Positions 24,403-33,700 of a stretch of DNA of 36,436 bases are shown one piece after another. The position numbers and the translations under genes were made by a program. Below the pieces are notes generated by a model, which was not told the origin of the DNA, did not search any database, and was given only the letters and a program-made list of their open reading frames with translations. Source of the DNA: Neorhizobium sp. SHOUNA12A (lineage in GTDB: Bacteria; Pseudomonadota; Alphaproteobacteria; Rhizobiales; Rhizobiaceae); NCBI RefSeq assembly GCF_023006505.1, contig NZ_JALBGV010000061.1:1-36436 (forward strand). The letters run 5' to 3'. Within the stretch, counting starts at the first letter, position 1; each line of letters starts with the position of its first letter.

Positions 24403-25118
24403 GCGCCCCGGTTCTGGTCACCGAAAAGCTGGTCGCGGGTTATGGCGAGGCGAGCGTGCTTGCGGGTATCAGCCTGACGATCCGCGAGGGTCGCACGCTG
24501 GCGCTGCTCGGCCGCAACGGCACGGGCAAGACGACCTTCGTCAATACGCTCGCCGGCGTCACCACCCATCATTCGGGCTCAATCCACCTGATGGGACGCG
24601 ACGTCACCAAGCTGCGCGCCGACCGCCGTGCCGCGGCGGGCATCGGCTGGGTGCCGCAGGAGCGCAACATCTTCAAGTCGCTGACCGTCGAGGAGAACAT
24701 GACGGCGATCGCGCGCCCCGGTGTGTGGACGCTGGAGCGGGTCTATACGATGTTCCCGCGGCTGAAAGAGCGCCGCAAGAACCTCGGCAACCAGCTTTCC
24801 GGCGGCGAACAGCAGATGCTGGCGGTCGGGCGGGCGCTGATGGTCAATCCGAAACTGCTTCTCCTCGACGAGCCGACCGAGGGTCTTGCACCGATCATCG
24901 TCGACGAACTGCTCGCGGCGATCCAGCGGATCACGCAAGGCGAGGGCATGTCGGCTATCATCATCGAGCAGAAGGCCCGCAAGGTGCTGCCGCTCTCCGA
25001 CGACGCCGTCATCCTCGATCGCGGCGCGATCGTCTACCAGGGCACCAGCGCCGATCTGCTCGCCAATGAAGAGATTCTCGGCCGGCATCTGACCGTCGAA
25101 AAGGGTGTCCGGCACTAG
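24399..25118 (+). CDS. livF: Branched-chain amino-acid-type ABC ATPase (LivF family)
   Basis: ATP-binding protein of 239 residues. Walker A is GRNGTGKTT, as usual in LivF. The Q-loop is IGWVPQERNIFKSLTVEENM, the ABC signature is LSGGEQQMLAVGRAL, Walker B is LLLLDEPTEGLAP, and the H-loop region IIIEQKA carries Gln in place of His, which is common in LivF. The ATG at 24399 overlaps livG; the long open frame from 23997 is a shadow of livG. Last gene of the operon, followed by an imperfect inverted repeat. Confidence 0.92.
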   Translation: MSAPVLVTEKLVAGYGEASVLAGISLTIREGRTLALLGRNGTGKTTFVNTLAGVTTHHSGSIHLMGRDVTKLRADRRAAAGIGWVPQERNIFKSLTVEENMTAIARPGVWTLERVYTMFPRLKERRKNLGNQLSGGEQQMLAVGRALMVNPKLLLLDEPTEGLAPIIVDELLAAIQRITQGEGMSAIIIEQKARKVLPLSDDAVILDRGAIVYQGTSADLLANEEILGRHLTVEKGVRH

Positions 25119-25154
25119 TTCGGAAAAGCGCAGGCGTCTTCTTGTCGCCGACGT

Positions 25155-25198
25155 GCTGTGCGGTTCTGGCGCCTGATGGTTCCCAGACCGCACACAGC
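25155..25198. terminator. Imperfect inverted repeat between the liv and iron-importer genes
   Basis: GCTGTG..CGGTTCTGG (25155-25169) and CCAGACCGCACACAGC (25183-25198) pair with small bulges around a loop of about 13 bases. It lies between convergent operons (livF and the fecE-like gene), where a bidirectional terminator is expected. No T-tract is present. Confidence 0.5.
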
Positions 25199-25223
25199 GC
25201 TGGACGGTACATTCAGCGGCGGC

Positions 25224-25976
25224 CTAGTGTGCCGTTCCGTCGACGATCACGTGGTCGTGGTCCATCGAGCATTTTTCGATGCGGGCATGGACCTTGTAGA
25301 CGTTGCGCAGCATGTCCACGGTGACCACGTCGCGCGGGTAACCGCAGGCTCGCATGCGGCCGTTGGCGATCACCAGAACCTTGTCGGCAAAGCGGAGGGC
25401 CTGGTTGAGGTCGTGGATGGCGATCATCACGATCATGCCCTTCGAGCGCGCCCGGCGCTGCATGAAATCGAGCACTTCGACCTGCCGGTGAAGATCGAGC
25501 GCGCTGGTCGGCTCGTCCATCAGCATGATTTCCGGTTCGCGAACCAGCGCCTGGGCGATCGACACCAGCTGGCGCTGGCCGCCGGAGAGCGCACCAAGAT
25601 CCCGAAACGCGATGGCGGTGATGTTGAGCGCCCGCATGATTTCGTCGATGAACGAGAGGTCGCTGTCGCTGACGCTCCAGGACTGGCCCTGCTTACGGGC
25701 GAGAAGGATCGATTCGTAGACGGTCAGCACCGCATTGGCCGAGGTGTCCTGCGGCATATAGGTGATGGCGTTCTTCGTCTTCGCGCCATCGATGACGATA
25801 TTGCCGGGTCCCTTCAGAAGGCCGGTGATGCGCTTGAACAGCGTCGACTTGCCGGCGGCGTTGGGGCCAATGACTGCGATCAGCTCGCCGGCCTTCATGA
25901 CCGGCGTCGTCACGTCTTCCACGAACAATTTGCGGCCGTGATAGGCGCCGACCGATTGCAGTTGCATCGCTACCAT
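25224..25976 (-). CDS. Iron/siderophore ABC importer ATPase (FecE/FepC-like)
   Basis: ATPase of 250 residues for a FecCD-type importer. Walker A GPNAAGKST, signature LSGGQRQLVSIAQALV, Walker B IMLMDEPTSALD and H-loop IAIHDLNQAL are intact. The C-terminus is histidine-rich (MDHDHVIVDGTAH), which could bind metal. ATG 25976 has GGAG 6 bases before it and overlaps the permease stop by 7 bases; ATG 25967 is also possible. It is the third gene of a binding protein-permease-ATPase operon. Confidence 0.9.
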   Translation of the reverse strand: MVAMQLQSVGAYHGRKLFVEDVTTPVMKAGELIAVIGPNAAGKSTLFKRITGLLKGPGNIVIDGAKTKNAITYMPQDTSANAVLTVYESILLARKQGQSWSVSDSDLSFIDEIMRALNITAIAFRDLGALSGGQRQLVSIAQALVREPEIMLMDEPTSALDLHRQVEVLDFMQRRARSKGMIVMIAIHDLNQALRFADKVLVIANGRMRACGYPRDVVTVDMLRNVYKVHARIEKCSMDHDHVIVDGTAH

Positions 25977-27040
25977 GACCGGCTCCGATTCGAGAGGATG
26001 AGCGAGAAGAAGAACGGCACGCCGACCAGCGCCGTGATGATGCCGATCGGAAAAACGACGCCCGGAATGATCGACTTCGAGACGATCGAGGTGAGCGACA
26101 GCAGGAGCGCTCCCGACAGGATCGAGCCCGGCAGGAAAAAGCGCTGGTCTTCGCCGAGGATCATGCGGGCGATGTGCGGGCCGACCAGGCCGACGAAACC
26201 GATCGTGCCGACGAAGCTGACCGGCACGGCTGCGAGCAACGAGATGATCAGCATAGTTTCGAGGCGGATGCGCCGAACATTGACGCCAAAGCTCGCCGCC
26301 TTGTCCTCGCCGAGCCGGATGGCGGTCAGCGCCCAGGCGTGGCGGGCAAACAGCGGCAGCGCGATCAAGAGGACGGCAAGGGTGATGCCGATCTTCGGCC
26401 AGGTCGCCTTGGTAAGGCTGCCCATGGTCCAGAAGACGACCGCCGACAGCGCCTGCTCGGAGGCAAGATATTGCAGGAAGGCGAGAGCCGCGTTGAAGGT
26501 GAAGACCAGCGCGATGCCGAGCAGCACGACCGTCTGCACCGAGACGCCGCGCATCTGCGAGATGAAATGGATGAACAGCGTGGCGATCAGCGCCATGATG
26601 AAGGCATTGGCCGGCACGAGCAGGGTGGCGGCAACCGGCAGGATGGAGACGCTAGTGACGATCGCCAGCGCGGCGCCGAAGCTGGCGGCGGCCGAGATGC
26701 CGAGCGTGAACGGGCTGGCGAGCGGATTGGCAAGAATGGTCTGCATCTGGGCACCGGCAACCGACAGCGCGGCGCCGACGACGATCGCCATGACGGCGAC
26801 CGGCATGCGGATATCCCAGACCACGGCGCGGATCTGGGCCGAGACGGAGGAGGGGTCGATCAGCGCGGCGACGACTTCGCCGAGGCTGTAGCGGGCCGGC
26901 CCCCAGGCGAGATCGACGGCGAACGACAGACAAAGAGCGGCTGTCATGGCAGCGAGGATCACAAGCTTGCGGCGAGCAAGGGCGCGATAACGCTCCCGCC
27001 CGGCTTCAGCTTCGATCGGCAATGCGGCGATCTCGGCCAT
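25970..27040 (-). CDS. Iron/siderophore ABC importer permease (FecCD family)
   Basis: A 356-residue inner-membrane permease with about nine to ten helices. FecCD motifs are seen: DIRMPVAVMAIVVGAALSVA, GAQMQTILANPLASPFTLGI, and GFVGLVGPHIARMILGEDQR in the region that contacts the ATPase. Only one permease gene is present, so it probably forms a homodimer as in BtuC-type systems. It starts 6 bases after the binding-protein stop. FecCD permeases import ferric siderophores, haem or cobalamin; the exact ligand cannot be read from the sequence. Confidence 0.9.
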   Translation of the reverse strand: MAEIAALPIEAEAGRERYRALARRKLVILAAMTAALCLSFAVDLAWGPARYSLGEVVAALIDPSSVSAQIRAVVWDIRMPVAVMAIVVGAALSVAGAQMQTILANPLASPFTLGISAAASFGAALAIVTSVSILPVAATLLVPANAFIMALIATLFIHFISQMRGVSVQTVVLLGIALVFTFNAALAFLQYLASEQALSAVVFWTMGSLTKATWPKIGITLAVLLIALPLFARHAWALTAIRLGEDKAASFGVNVRRIRLETMLIISLLAAVPVSFVGTIGFVGLVGPHIARMILGEDQRFFLPGSILSGALLLSLTSIVSKSIIPGVVFPIGIITALVGVPFFFSLILSNRSRSW

Positions 27041-27046
27041 ATCGGG

Positions 27047-28183
27047 TTACTTCGCCGCCCTGGCGTCGATCCAATAGCCCGGCTGATATGGAACCGGCAG
27101 GAATTTCTCGTGGAATTCCTTGAAGGTCGCATCCGGATCGAGATCGGCGAACAGCTCCGGGTGGAACCATTTTGCCATCCGCTGTACGGCCACGAACTGA
27201 TAGGGGCTCGTGTAGAACTGATGCCAGATGGCGTGGACATTGCCGCCTGCGACAGCCTTGGAGCCGGTGAAAGCCGCATTCTGCATCAGGGCGTCCAGCG
27301 CCTTGCGGCTGCCGTCGAATGCGGGGGCTGCGTTCGGGCCGACATTCACAAAATCCTTGGCGTCTTTGGTCTGGCTCCAGTTCGAGCCGGTGACGACGAC
27401 GACATCCGGATTGGAAGCGACGACCTGCTCGGCATTGATCGAGCCGGTATAGCCCGGAAGGAAGTCCGAACCGAGGTTATGGCCGCCGGCCCAATCCACC
27501 ATCAAGCCGAAATTGTCGGGGCCGAAGGTGCCGCAGCACTCAACCAGACCGGCCGCCCGATACATGAACACATTCGGCTTCTTCGGGTTGGCGGCTTTCA
27601 GCTTGTCGGTCACGCGGGCCATCTGCTGCTTCCAGTAGGCGGCGACGGCTGCGGCGCGATCCTCGTGGCCGAAGATCTGGCCGAGAACCTTGAGGCTCGG
27701 TTCGGTATTGTCGAGGATGTGTTCTCGGAAGTCGATATAGACGATCTTCACGCCGATCTTGTTCAGCATCTCCTCGAGCTTCACCTCGTCCGCGGCCTTC
27801 TTGTTGCCGATCGGCAAAAGCATGACGTCCGGGTTCAGCTTGACCACGGTCTCGGTCTGCAGCGTGCCGTCGGTCAGGTTGCCGAGGAACGGCAGTTCCT
27901 TGCCCTTCGGGAATTTCGCGAGATAGGCGTCGTAGCCATCCTTGTCGGTGGTGAGCAGGTCGTTGCGCCAGCCGACGATCCTGGCGAAGGGATCTTCCTT
28001 TTCGATCGGGGCAACCGAATAGAGCATCCGGCCTTCGCCGAGAATAACGCGCTCGACCGGCTTGTCGAACTTCACCTCACGGCCGGCGACGTCCTTGACG
28101 GTGAACGACTGCGCCAGCACGGAAAACGGTAGAAGGCTTGCAAGCACAACCGTTGATGTTGCAAGCATTTTCGCGAAATTCAT
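27047..28183 (-). CDS. Iron/siderophore ABC importer periplasmic binding protein
   Basis: A 378-residue class III binding protein (Peripla_BP_2 fold). Signal peptide MNFAKMLATSTVVLASLLPF, cleavage near VLA-QS, then FTVKDVAGREVKFDKPVERV, the usual start of this family. Later parts include LNPDVMLLPIG and SINAEQVVASNPDVVVVTG. A Cys-Cys pair (AGLVECCGTFGPDN) is unusual and may bind ligand or form a disulphide. ATG 28183 has GGGGGAG 7 bases upstream, so the frame to 28246 is rejected. First gene of the operon, divergent from the methyltransferase, with an iron-responsive box between. Confidence 0.9.
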   Translation of the reverse strand: MNFAKMLATSTVVLASLLPFSVLAQSFTVKDVAGREVKFDKPVERVILGEGRMLYSVAPIEKEDPFARIVGWRNDLLTTDKDGYDAYLAKFPKGKELPFLGNLTDGTLQTETVVKLNPDVMLLPIGNKKAADEVKLEEMLNKIGVKIVYIDFREHILDNTEPSLKVLGQIFGHEDRAAAVAAYWKQQMARVTDKLKAANPKKPNVFMYRAAGLVECCGTFGPDNFGLMVDWAGGHNLGSDFLPGYTGSINAEQVVASNPDVVVVTGSNWSQTKDAKDFVNVGPNAAPAFDGSRKALDALMQNAAFTGSKAVAGGNVHAIWHQFYTSPYQFVAVQRMAKWFHPELFADLDPDATFKEFHEKFLPVPYQPGYWIDARAAK

Positions 28184-28230
28184 CTGGAAACTCCCCCGAT
28201 GTCTGATAATGTCCGCATGCATATGAAATA

Positions 28231-28245
28231 TGACTTTTGGAATCA
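28231..28245. promoter_or_regulatory. Candidate RirA iron-responsive operator (IRO box)
   Basis: TGACTTTTGGAATCA fits the rhizobial IRO consensus TGA-N9-TCA bound by the iron regulator RirA under iron-replete conditions. It lies 48 bases upstream of the binding-protein ATG and 54 bases upstream of the methyltransferase ATG, so it could control both. The consensus is short; the position gives most of the weight. Confidence 0.6.
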
Positions 28246-28298
28246 AGTTCTATGTTTTAGAGCTCTTCCAAAGTAGTCTGACTATCGGGGCACCTATT

Positions 28299-29084
28299 AT
28301 GAATTCGATGAACTCCAACTATTCCATCCGAGATGAAATCCGCGACTTCTGGTCGGAGAGAGCGGCGACGTTCGACGAGAGCGTCGGCCACGAAATCTTC
28401 TCGGAGGAAGAACGCAAGGGCTGGCAGCGGTTGATCCGCAAGCATCTGGGCAATGGCACCGGCCGCGCTGCTCTGGACCTCGCCTGCGGCACCGCCGTCA
28501 TCTCGCATCTGATGAACGACGTCGGTTTCAAGGTCACCGGGCTTGACTGGTCGGATGCGATGCTGGGCCAGGCGCGCGCCAAGGCGAAGAAACGCGGTGC
28601 CGATATCCGTTTCGTATCCGGCGACGCGGAAAATACGATGGAGCCGAAGAACAGCTACGATGTCATCACCAATCGACATCTGGTCTGGACGCTGGTCGAT
28701 CCGCCGGCCGCTTTCGCGGAATGGTTCTCAGTCCTGAAGCCGGGCGGCAAAGTGCTGATCCTCGACGGCAACATGGGCAAGGAGACCTGGGTCAAGGGCC
28801 TGCAGAAATTCTGGTCGAGGATCACCGGCAAGCCGGCCGCAAGCCACATGACGCCGGCCATGGCGGCGCGTCACCAGAACATCCGCTCGCGCGTCTATTT
28901 CTCGGACGCCATGCCGGCCGAAGCGGTGGTCGATCTTTTGACCAAGGCCGGTTTCGTCAACATCGTGGTCGACCGCAAGCTGTCCGACATCCATTGGGCC
29001 CAGGCCCGCAAGATGCCGTTCCTGCGCGGGCTGGAGCGCATGGTTCAGGAACGCTTCGCCATCTGCGCGATGAAGCCGGAATAA
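28299..29084 (+). CDS. Class I SAM-dependent methyltransferase linked to the iron importer
   Basis: A 261-residue class I methyltransferase. The SAM-binding motif I is LDLACGTAVISHL, the acidic loop is VTGLDWSDAMLGQA, and motif IV is SYDVITNRHLVWTL, followed by LKPGGKVLILDGNMG. It shows the UbiE/Methyltransf_11 type fold, with no clue to the acceptor. ATG 28299 is used; ATG 28308 is possible. It diverges from the iron importer over 115 bases holding an IRO box. This suggests a role in metallophore or haem/corrinoid handling, but that is inference. A strong hairpin follows the stop. Confidence 0.85.
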   Translation: MNSMNSNYSIRDEIRDFWSERAATFDESVGHEIFSEEERKGWQRLIRKHLGNGTGRAALDLACGTAVISHLMNDVGFKVTGLDWSDAMLGQARAKAKKRGADIRFVSGDAENTMEPKNSYDVITNRHLVWTLVDPPAAFAEWFSVLKPGGKVLILDGNMGKETWVKGLQKFWSRITGKPAASHMTPAMAARHQNIRSRVYFSDAMPAEAVVDLLTKAGFVNIVVDRKLSDIHWAQARKMPFLRGLERMVQERFAICAMKPE

Positions 29085-29404
29085 GCTGCCGATCGAAGGT
29101 GGCCCGTGGCGGCCACCTTCGACCCACCGCAAATATGCACAGCATTTATGGCCGCCTGACATGATTGTGACCGGGCTGTGACCGCAGGCATTAACCTTTG
29201 ACCGCTTTCCCCGAAACCCGGGGGAAGCGCAAAGTCACGCGGATCACGATCCGGTCTCATCCGGGCCTCGCGAGTGCCCCGTTTCGGGACGGGCGCCCCA
29301 TGCAATTAACCTTGTGCTAACCGATCGATTTTTGAATGGGCTATCTTCTGCGCGCGGCCATCGCCGCCGCGGCTCCCTCGCCATTTCCGACCATGGAGAC
29401 AAGA
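29085..29404 (+). other. Structured non-coding region between the methyltransferase and ialB-like genes
   Basis: A gap of 320 bases. After the terminator-like hairpin at 29093-29122 it contains a second inverted repeat (GCTTTCCCC and GGGGGAAGC around GAAACCC, near 29202-29226). It also holds the motif ATTAACCTT twice, a CCCCGTTTCGGGACGGG hairpin near 29278, and TTAA-N7-CTAA at 29306-29320, close to the CtrA box form. An RNA gene is possible but not shown. Confidence 0.4.
29093..29122 (+). terminator. Strong hairpin after the methyltransferase gene
   Basis: TCGAAGGTGGCC (29093-29104) pairs perfectly over 12 bp with GGCCACCTTCGA (29111-29122) around a 6-base loop, 8 bases after the stop codon. 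There is no T-tract, so it may act as a 3' stabiliser rather than an intrinsic terminator. Confidence 0.6.
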
Positions 29405-29908
29405 TTGTCCATCAAGCTTTTTGCCCTTTCCGCGCTCGCTCTTTCCGCAATTGCAGCACCCGTCCTTGCCCAGCCCACCCCGAGCATGGTGAAAAAATTC
29501 GACGCCTGGGGCCTCTATTCCTACAAGGGCGACGGCGGCACGACCTGCTACGTGCTGACCACGCCGACGCAGATGCAGCCCGCCGATGTCGATCATGGCG
29601 ACAACTTTTTCCTCGTCGCGCCAAAGCCCTCCGGATCCGGCTTCTATCCGCAGGCGATCATGGGTTACGACCTCAAGGGCGGATCGCAGATGACGGTCAC
29701 CGTAGACGGCCGAACCTTTGCCCTGGAGCCGAAGGGCAATTCCGGCTGGACGAAGCAGGAGAGCGCCGATGCCGCTCTTGTCGCGGCGATGAAATCGGGA
29801 AGCAGCATGACGCTCGAGGCGGTCTCCCAGCGCGGCACGCAGACCAGCTACACGTTCTCGCTTTCCGGCGTAAGCGCGGCATTGACCCAGGCGGGGCGTT
29901 GCGGTTGA
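29405..29908 (+). CDS. Invasion-associated locus B (IalB)-like secreted protein
   Basis: A 167-residue exported protein. Signal peptide SIKLFALSALALSAIAAPVL with cleavage near LAQ-PT. The mature part (FDAWGLYSYKGDGGTTCYVL, FFLVAPKP, MTVTVDGRTFALEPKGNSGW, ADAALVAAMKSGSSMTLEA) follows the IalB family pattern. IalB was named for erythrocyte invasion in Bartonella; in rhizobia it is an envelope protein of unclear role. TTG 29405 is chosen because GGAG at 29396-29399 lies 5 bases upstream; ATG 29393 overlaps that ribosome site and has none of its own. Confidence 0.82.
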   Translation: MSIKLFALSALALSAIAAPVLAQPTPSMVKKFDAWGLYSYKGDGGTTCYVLTTPTQMQPADVDHGDNFFLVAPKPSGSGFYPQAIMGYDLKGGSQMTVTVDGRTFALEPKGNSGWTKQESADAALVAAMKSGSSMTLEAVSQRGTQTSYTFSLSGVSAALTQAGRCG

Positions 29909-29947
29909 TAAGGGTTTCGCTCGCGTTGTCATGGCGGATGTGCTATC

Positions 29948-29957
29948 TGTCATGACA
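29948..29957. promoter_or_regulatory. Possible vapBC operator palindrome
   Basis: TGTCATGACA is a perfect 10-bp palindrome 18 bases before the vapB start. A related half, TTGTCATGG, lies at 29926-29934. VapB antitoxins autorepress, so this is a reasonable target, but no clear -35/-10 pair could be placed. Confidence 0.4.
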
Positions 29958-29975
29958 ACCATCGGAGCGACTGCC

Positions 29976-30218
29976 ATGAACCTGCAGATACGGGATCCCC
30001 GCGCCCGAGAGCTCGCGGAGCGGCTTGCCAAAAAACGTAATGTTAGCATGACCGAGGCGGTCATCGAGGCGCTTGAGGAGAAGCTTTCAAAAGAGGAGCA
30101 GGCGGAAACGCCGCTTCAGGAACGCGTGATGAAAATCGTCGATCGCCTTCATGCCATCAAGGGCGGAGAGGGGCGGGACATGACCAAGGATGAAATCGAC
30201 GAGATGTGGGGCCATTAG
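29976..30218 (+). CDS. vapB: VapB-type antitoxin (Rv0623/PSK family)
   Basis: An 80-residue antitoxin. The N-terminal ribbon-helix-helix-like part is MNLQIRDPRARELAERLAKK followed by VSMTEAVIEALEEKL; the tail (LQERVMKIVDRLHAIKG, EIDEMWGH) is the toxin-binding region. ATG 29976 has GGAG 9 bases upstream; the open frame up to 29931 crosses the palindrome and is rejected. Its TAG stop shares a base with the toxin's GTG. Confidence 0.87.
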   Translation: MNLQIRDPRARELAERLAKKRNVSMTEAVIEALEEKLSKEEQAETPLQERVMKIVDRLHAIKGGEGRDMTKDEIDEMWGH

Positions 30219-30610
30219 TGTTCGTCGATACCTCCGTCATCGTCGCGATCTTTTCCAAGGAGGAGGATGCGCAACAGTGGATAGGCAAGATCGAAGCGGC
30301 AGAGAGCCTCTGCACCAGTGCTTTGGTCGTGCTCGAGACTGCCATGAGGCTGTCGACGAAGCTCGACGAGGATCCCCTCGTCATTGAGCAGGGTCTATCT
30401 GATTTCTTCAAAGAGACGAAAATCCAGATCATCCCTATCGAGGAAGCCGATGGCGAGCTGGCGATCCGGGCATTCCGGGATTACGGCAAGGGCAGGGGAC
30501 ACCCAGCCCAGCTTAATCTGGCCGACTGTCTCTCTTACGCCTGCGCCAAAAACCGCGGCGTGCCGCTTCTCTACAAGGGCGCCGATTTCGCACGTACGGA
30601 CCTGGCCTGA
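30218..30610 (+). CDS. vapC: VapC-type PIN-domain ribonuclease toxin
   Basis: A 130-residue PIN-domain toxin, a Mg-dependent RNase usually acting on tRNA or rRNA. The four acidic residues can be placed: Asp4 in VFVDTS, Glu40 in VVLETAMRL, Asp103 in LNLADCLSYACAKNRGVPLL and Asp123 in YKGADFARTD. The GTG at 30218 overlaps the vapB stop by one base; GTG 30206 is an in-frame alternative. All catalytic residues are intact, so the pair is probably functional. Confidence 0.88.
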   Translation: MFVDTSVIVAIFSKEEDAQQWIGKIEAAESLCTSALVVLETAMRLSTKLDEDPLVIEQGLSDFFKETKIQIIPIEEADGELAIRAFRDYGKGRGHPAQLNLADCLSYACAKNRGVPLLYKGADFARTDLA

Positions 30611-30755
30611 AGTCCCCCGATCGTGTCAAAAATAGCTGGTTTCTCCCATGGCTTTTTTGCGGCGGCACCCTAGTTGACGATTGTCAAAAAGGCTGTCCCA
30701 GGTGATCGTTGTCATGTAAGACGGCAGCACAGCGCCTATCGCCGCCGAAAGCCCG

Positions 30756-33700
30756 ATGATGAATCATTCGACTGCCGAGACAGCCTTTCTTTCCCACAGC
30801 GGCGAAATGGCCCGTCTTATTGCGGCTTTCAATTGGGCAGCCACTTCGCTCGGGCCGATCGCCACCTGGCCGCAGAGCCTCAAGACAACGATTTCCCTCA
30901 TGCTTCGTTCGCCGGTCCCGATCGTCACGTTGTGGAACGAGGACGGCGTGATGATCTATAACGACGCCTATTCCGATTTTGCCGGAAGGCGCCATCCCGG
31001 CATCCTCGGATGCAAGGTGCGCGAGGGCTGGCCTGAAGTTGCCGACTTCAACGACAACGTCATGAAGGTCTGTTTCGCCGGTGGCACGCTTGCCTATTCC
31101 GACCAGGAAATGGTCCTCGACCGCTCCGGCACGCCGGCCTCCGCCTTCATGAACCTCTATTATTCTCCGGTCTATGACGAGGCCGGCAAGCCCTTCGGCG
31201 TGGTGGCGATCGTCGTCGAGAACACGGCCAAGGTTCGCGCCGAGCGGCGGCTTCAGGGTGAAGGCGAGCGTCTGCGTCTGATGTTCGATCAGGCTCCGGG
31301 CTTCATGGCCATGGTGACCGGACCGGACCATGTTTTCGAAATGGCGAACGGCGCCTATATGCGTCTCGTCGGCGGTCGGGACCTGCTTGGGCGCCCCATC
31401 CGCGAAGCCCTGCCGGAAGTGGCCGAACAGGGTTTTTCCGACCTGCTCGATGAGGTTCGCAGAAGCGGCCGTCCCCATCTAGGCCAGGGTGTGAGCGTGA
31501 GGCTGGCGCGCCGGCCCGGCCTGCCGCCGGAAGAGCGTTTCGTGGATTTCGTCTATCAGCCGATCGTCGACGATGCCGGCCAGGCGACCGGGATCTTCAT
31601 CCAGGGCAGCGACGTCACCGATCAGAAGAAGGCGGAGATCGCGCTTCTCAAGGAAACCCGGCATCTCGAGGTGCTGAACCGGCTCGGCGCTGAACTTTCC
31701 GCCGAACTCGACCTCGAAAAGGTGGTGCAGATGACCACCGATGCCGGCGTCGAACTGACCGGCGCACAGTTCGGAGCCTTCTTCTACAACGTCGTCAACG
31801 ACCGCGGCGAAAGCTATATGCTCTATGCGCTGTCCGGCGTTCCCCGGTCGGCATTCGAGAATTTTCCGATGCCGCGCAACACGGCCGTTTTCGCGCCGAC
31901 ATTCAGCGGCGAGGGCGTCATCCGCTCCGACGATATCATGGCGGATCCGCGCTACGGCCGGAACGATCCGTATTTCGGCATGCCAAAGGACCATCTGCCG
32001 GTACGCAGCTATCTGACGGTTCCGGTGATCTCGCGCTCCGGCGAAGTGATCGGCGGCCTGTTCTTCGGACATGCCGAACCGGCTCAGTTCCGCGAGGAGC
32101 ATGAGCGGCTGGTTGTGGGGGCTGCCGGCCAGGTGGCGATCGCCATCGACAATGCGCGGCTTTTCCGCGCCGCGGAACGCGACCTCGCCGAACGCCAGCG
32201 CGCCGAGGAGGCGCTGCAGGTGCTGAATGCCGGCCTCGAACAGAAGATCGCCTCCGAAATCTCCGAGCGCATGAAGATGGAAGAGGCGCTGCGCCAGAGC
32301 CAGAAGATGGAAGCGCTCGGCCAGTTGACAGGCGGTGTCGCGCACGATTTCAACAACCTGCTGCAGGTGATCTCCGGCAATCTTCAGCTTCTCGCCAAGG
32401 ACGTCGCCGGCAACCAGCGGGCTGGCCGCCGGGTGGAAAATGCGCTTGCCGGCGTGCAACGCGGTTCCAAACTCGCCAGCCAGCTGCTCGCATTCGGCCG
32501 CCGCCAGCCGCTGGAACCGAAGGTGGTCAATATCGGCCGGTTCCTGACCGGCATGGAAGAACTGCTGCGTCGCACGCTCGGGGAGGATATCGAGGTCGAG
32601 ACGATCCGATCCGGCGGTCTTTGGAACGTTCTGGTCGACCCGACCCAGATCGAGAATGCACTCCTCAACCTCGCGATCAATGCACGCGACGCGATGGAAG
32701 ACGGTGGCAAGCTGACGATCGAGGCGGGCAACGCCTTCCTCGATGACAATTACGTGCGCCAGCATGCGGACGTGCCGGCCGGCCAATACGTGATGTTGGC
32801 GGTGACCGACACGGGCACCGGCATGACGCCGGAGGTGATGGAACAGGTGTTCGAGCCGTTCTTCTCGACCAAGCCCGTCGGCAAGGGCACCGGGCTTGGC
32901 CTTTCCATGGTCTACGGTTTCGTCAAGCAGTCCGGCGGGCACGTCAAGATCTACAGCGAAGTCGGCCAGGGCACGACCGTCAAGATCTACTTCCCGCGCA
33001 TCCAGCGCAGCGAGGATCTGGTGACCGACGCCGATTTCGGCCCGGTGACCGGCGGCACGGAAACCATTCTGGTGGCGGAGGACGACGAGCAGGTGCGCGC
33101 CACCGTCATCGAGCTGCTCGGCGATCTCGGTTATGCGGTGCTGAAGGCGAAGGACGCGGCGGGTGCGCTGAGTATCATCGAAAGCGGCGTGCCGGTCGAT
33201 CTTCTGTTCACCGACGTGGTGATGCCGGGGCCGCTGAAGAGCACCGAGCTTGCCAGGCACGCCCGCGAGCGGATGCCGGATATCGCCGTGCTGTTCACCT
33301 CGGGTTATACGGAAAACTCGATCGTGCATGGCGGCCGGCTCGATTCCGGCGTCGAGCTGCTGTCGAAACCCTATACCCGCGAAGCCTTGGCGCGGAAGAT
33401 ACGCCATGTGCTGAACGGCCAGCAGCATCGCAACCGGGTGAGGGCGTCGTTCGCGGCCAAACCTGTCGCCCCGGTGATCGGGCAGCGACCGGTCACGCCG
33501 CGTTATTCCGTGCTGCTGGTCGAGGACGATTTCCTGATCCGCATGAGCACCGCCGATCTTCTGACCGAGCTGGGCCACGAGGTTTCCGAGGCCTCGACGG
33601 CGGAGGAGGCGATCATCATGATAGAGGAGCGTAGCTTCGACGTGGTGGTCACCGATCTCGGCCTGCCGGGTCTTTCCGGCGGCGAGTTCGCGCAGCAGGC

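Noticed and set aside
26174..28132. Plus-strand open frame of 652 codons opposite the iron importer
   Set aside because: Antisense shadow of the permease and binding-protein genes; composition rich in D, R, G and H without domains.
29306..29320. TTAA-N7-CTAA as a CtrA box upstream of the ialB-like gene
   Set aside because: One half-site is imperfect and such AT motifs arise by chance; noted but not claimed.
30673..30688. GTTGACGATTGTCAAA, considered as a fourth parS
   Set aside because: It matches the palindrome at only 12 of 16 bases, lacks the central GC and the final C, and lies 18 kb from repB. At most a degenerate site.
31479..33578. Long minus-strand open frame of 699 codons opposite the histidine kinase
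   Set aside because: It is the antisense shadow of a well-supported kinase gene; its residues show no family pattern and only reflect high GC.
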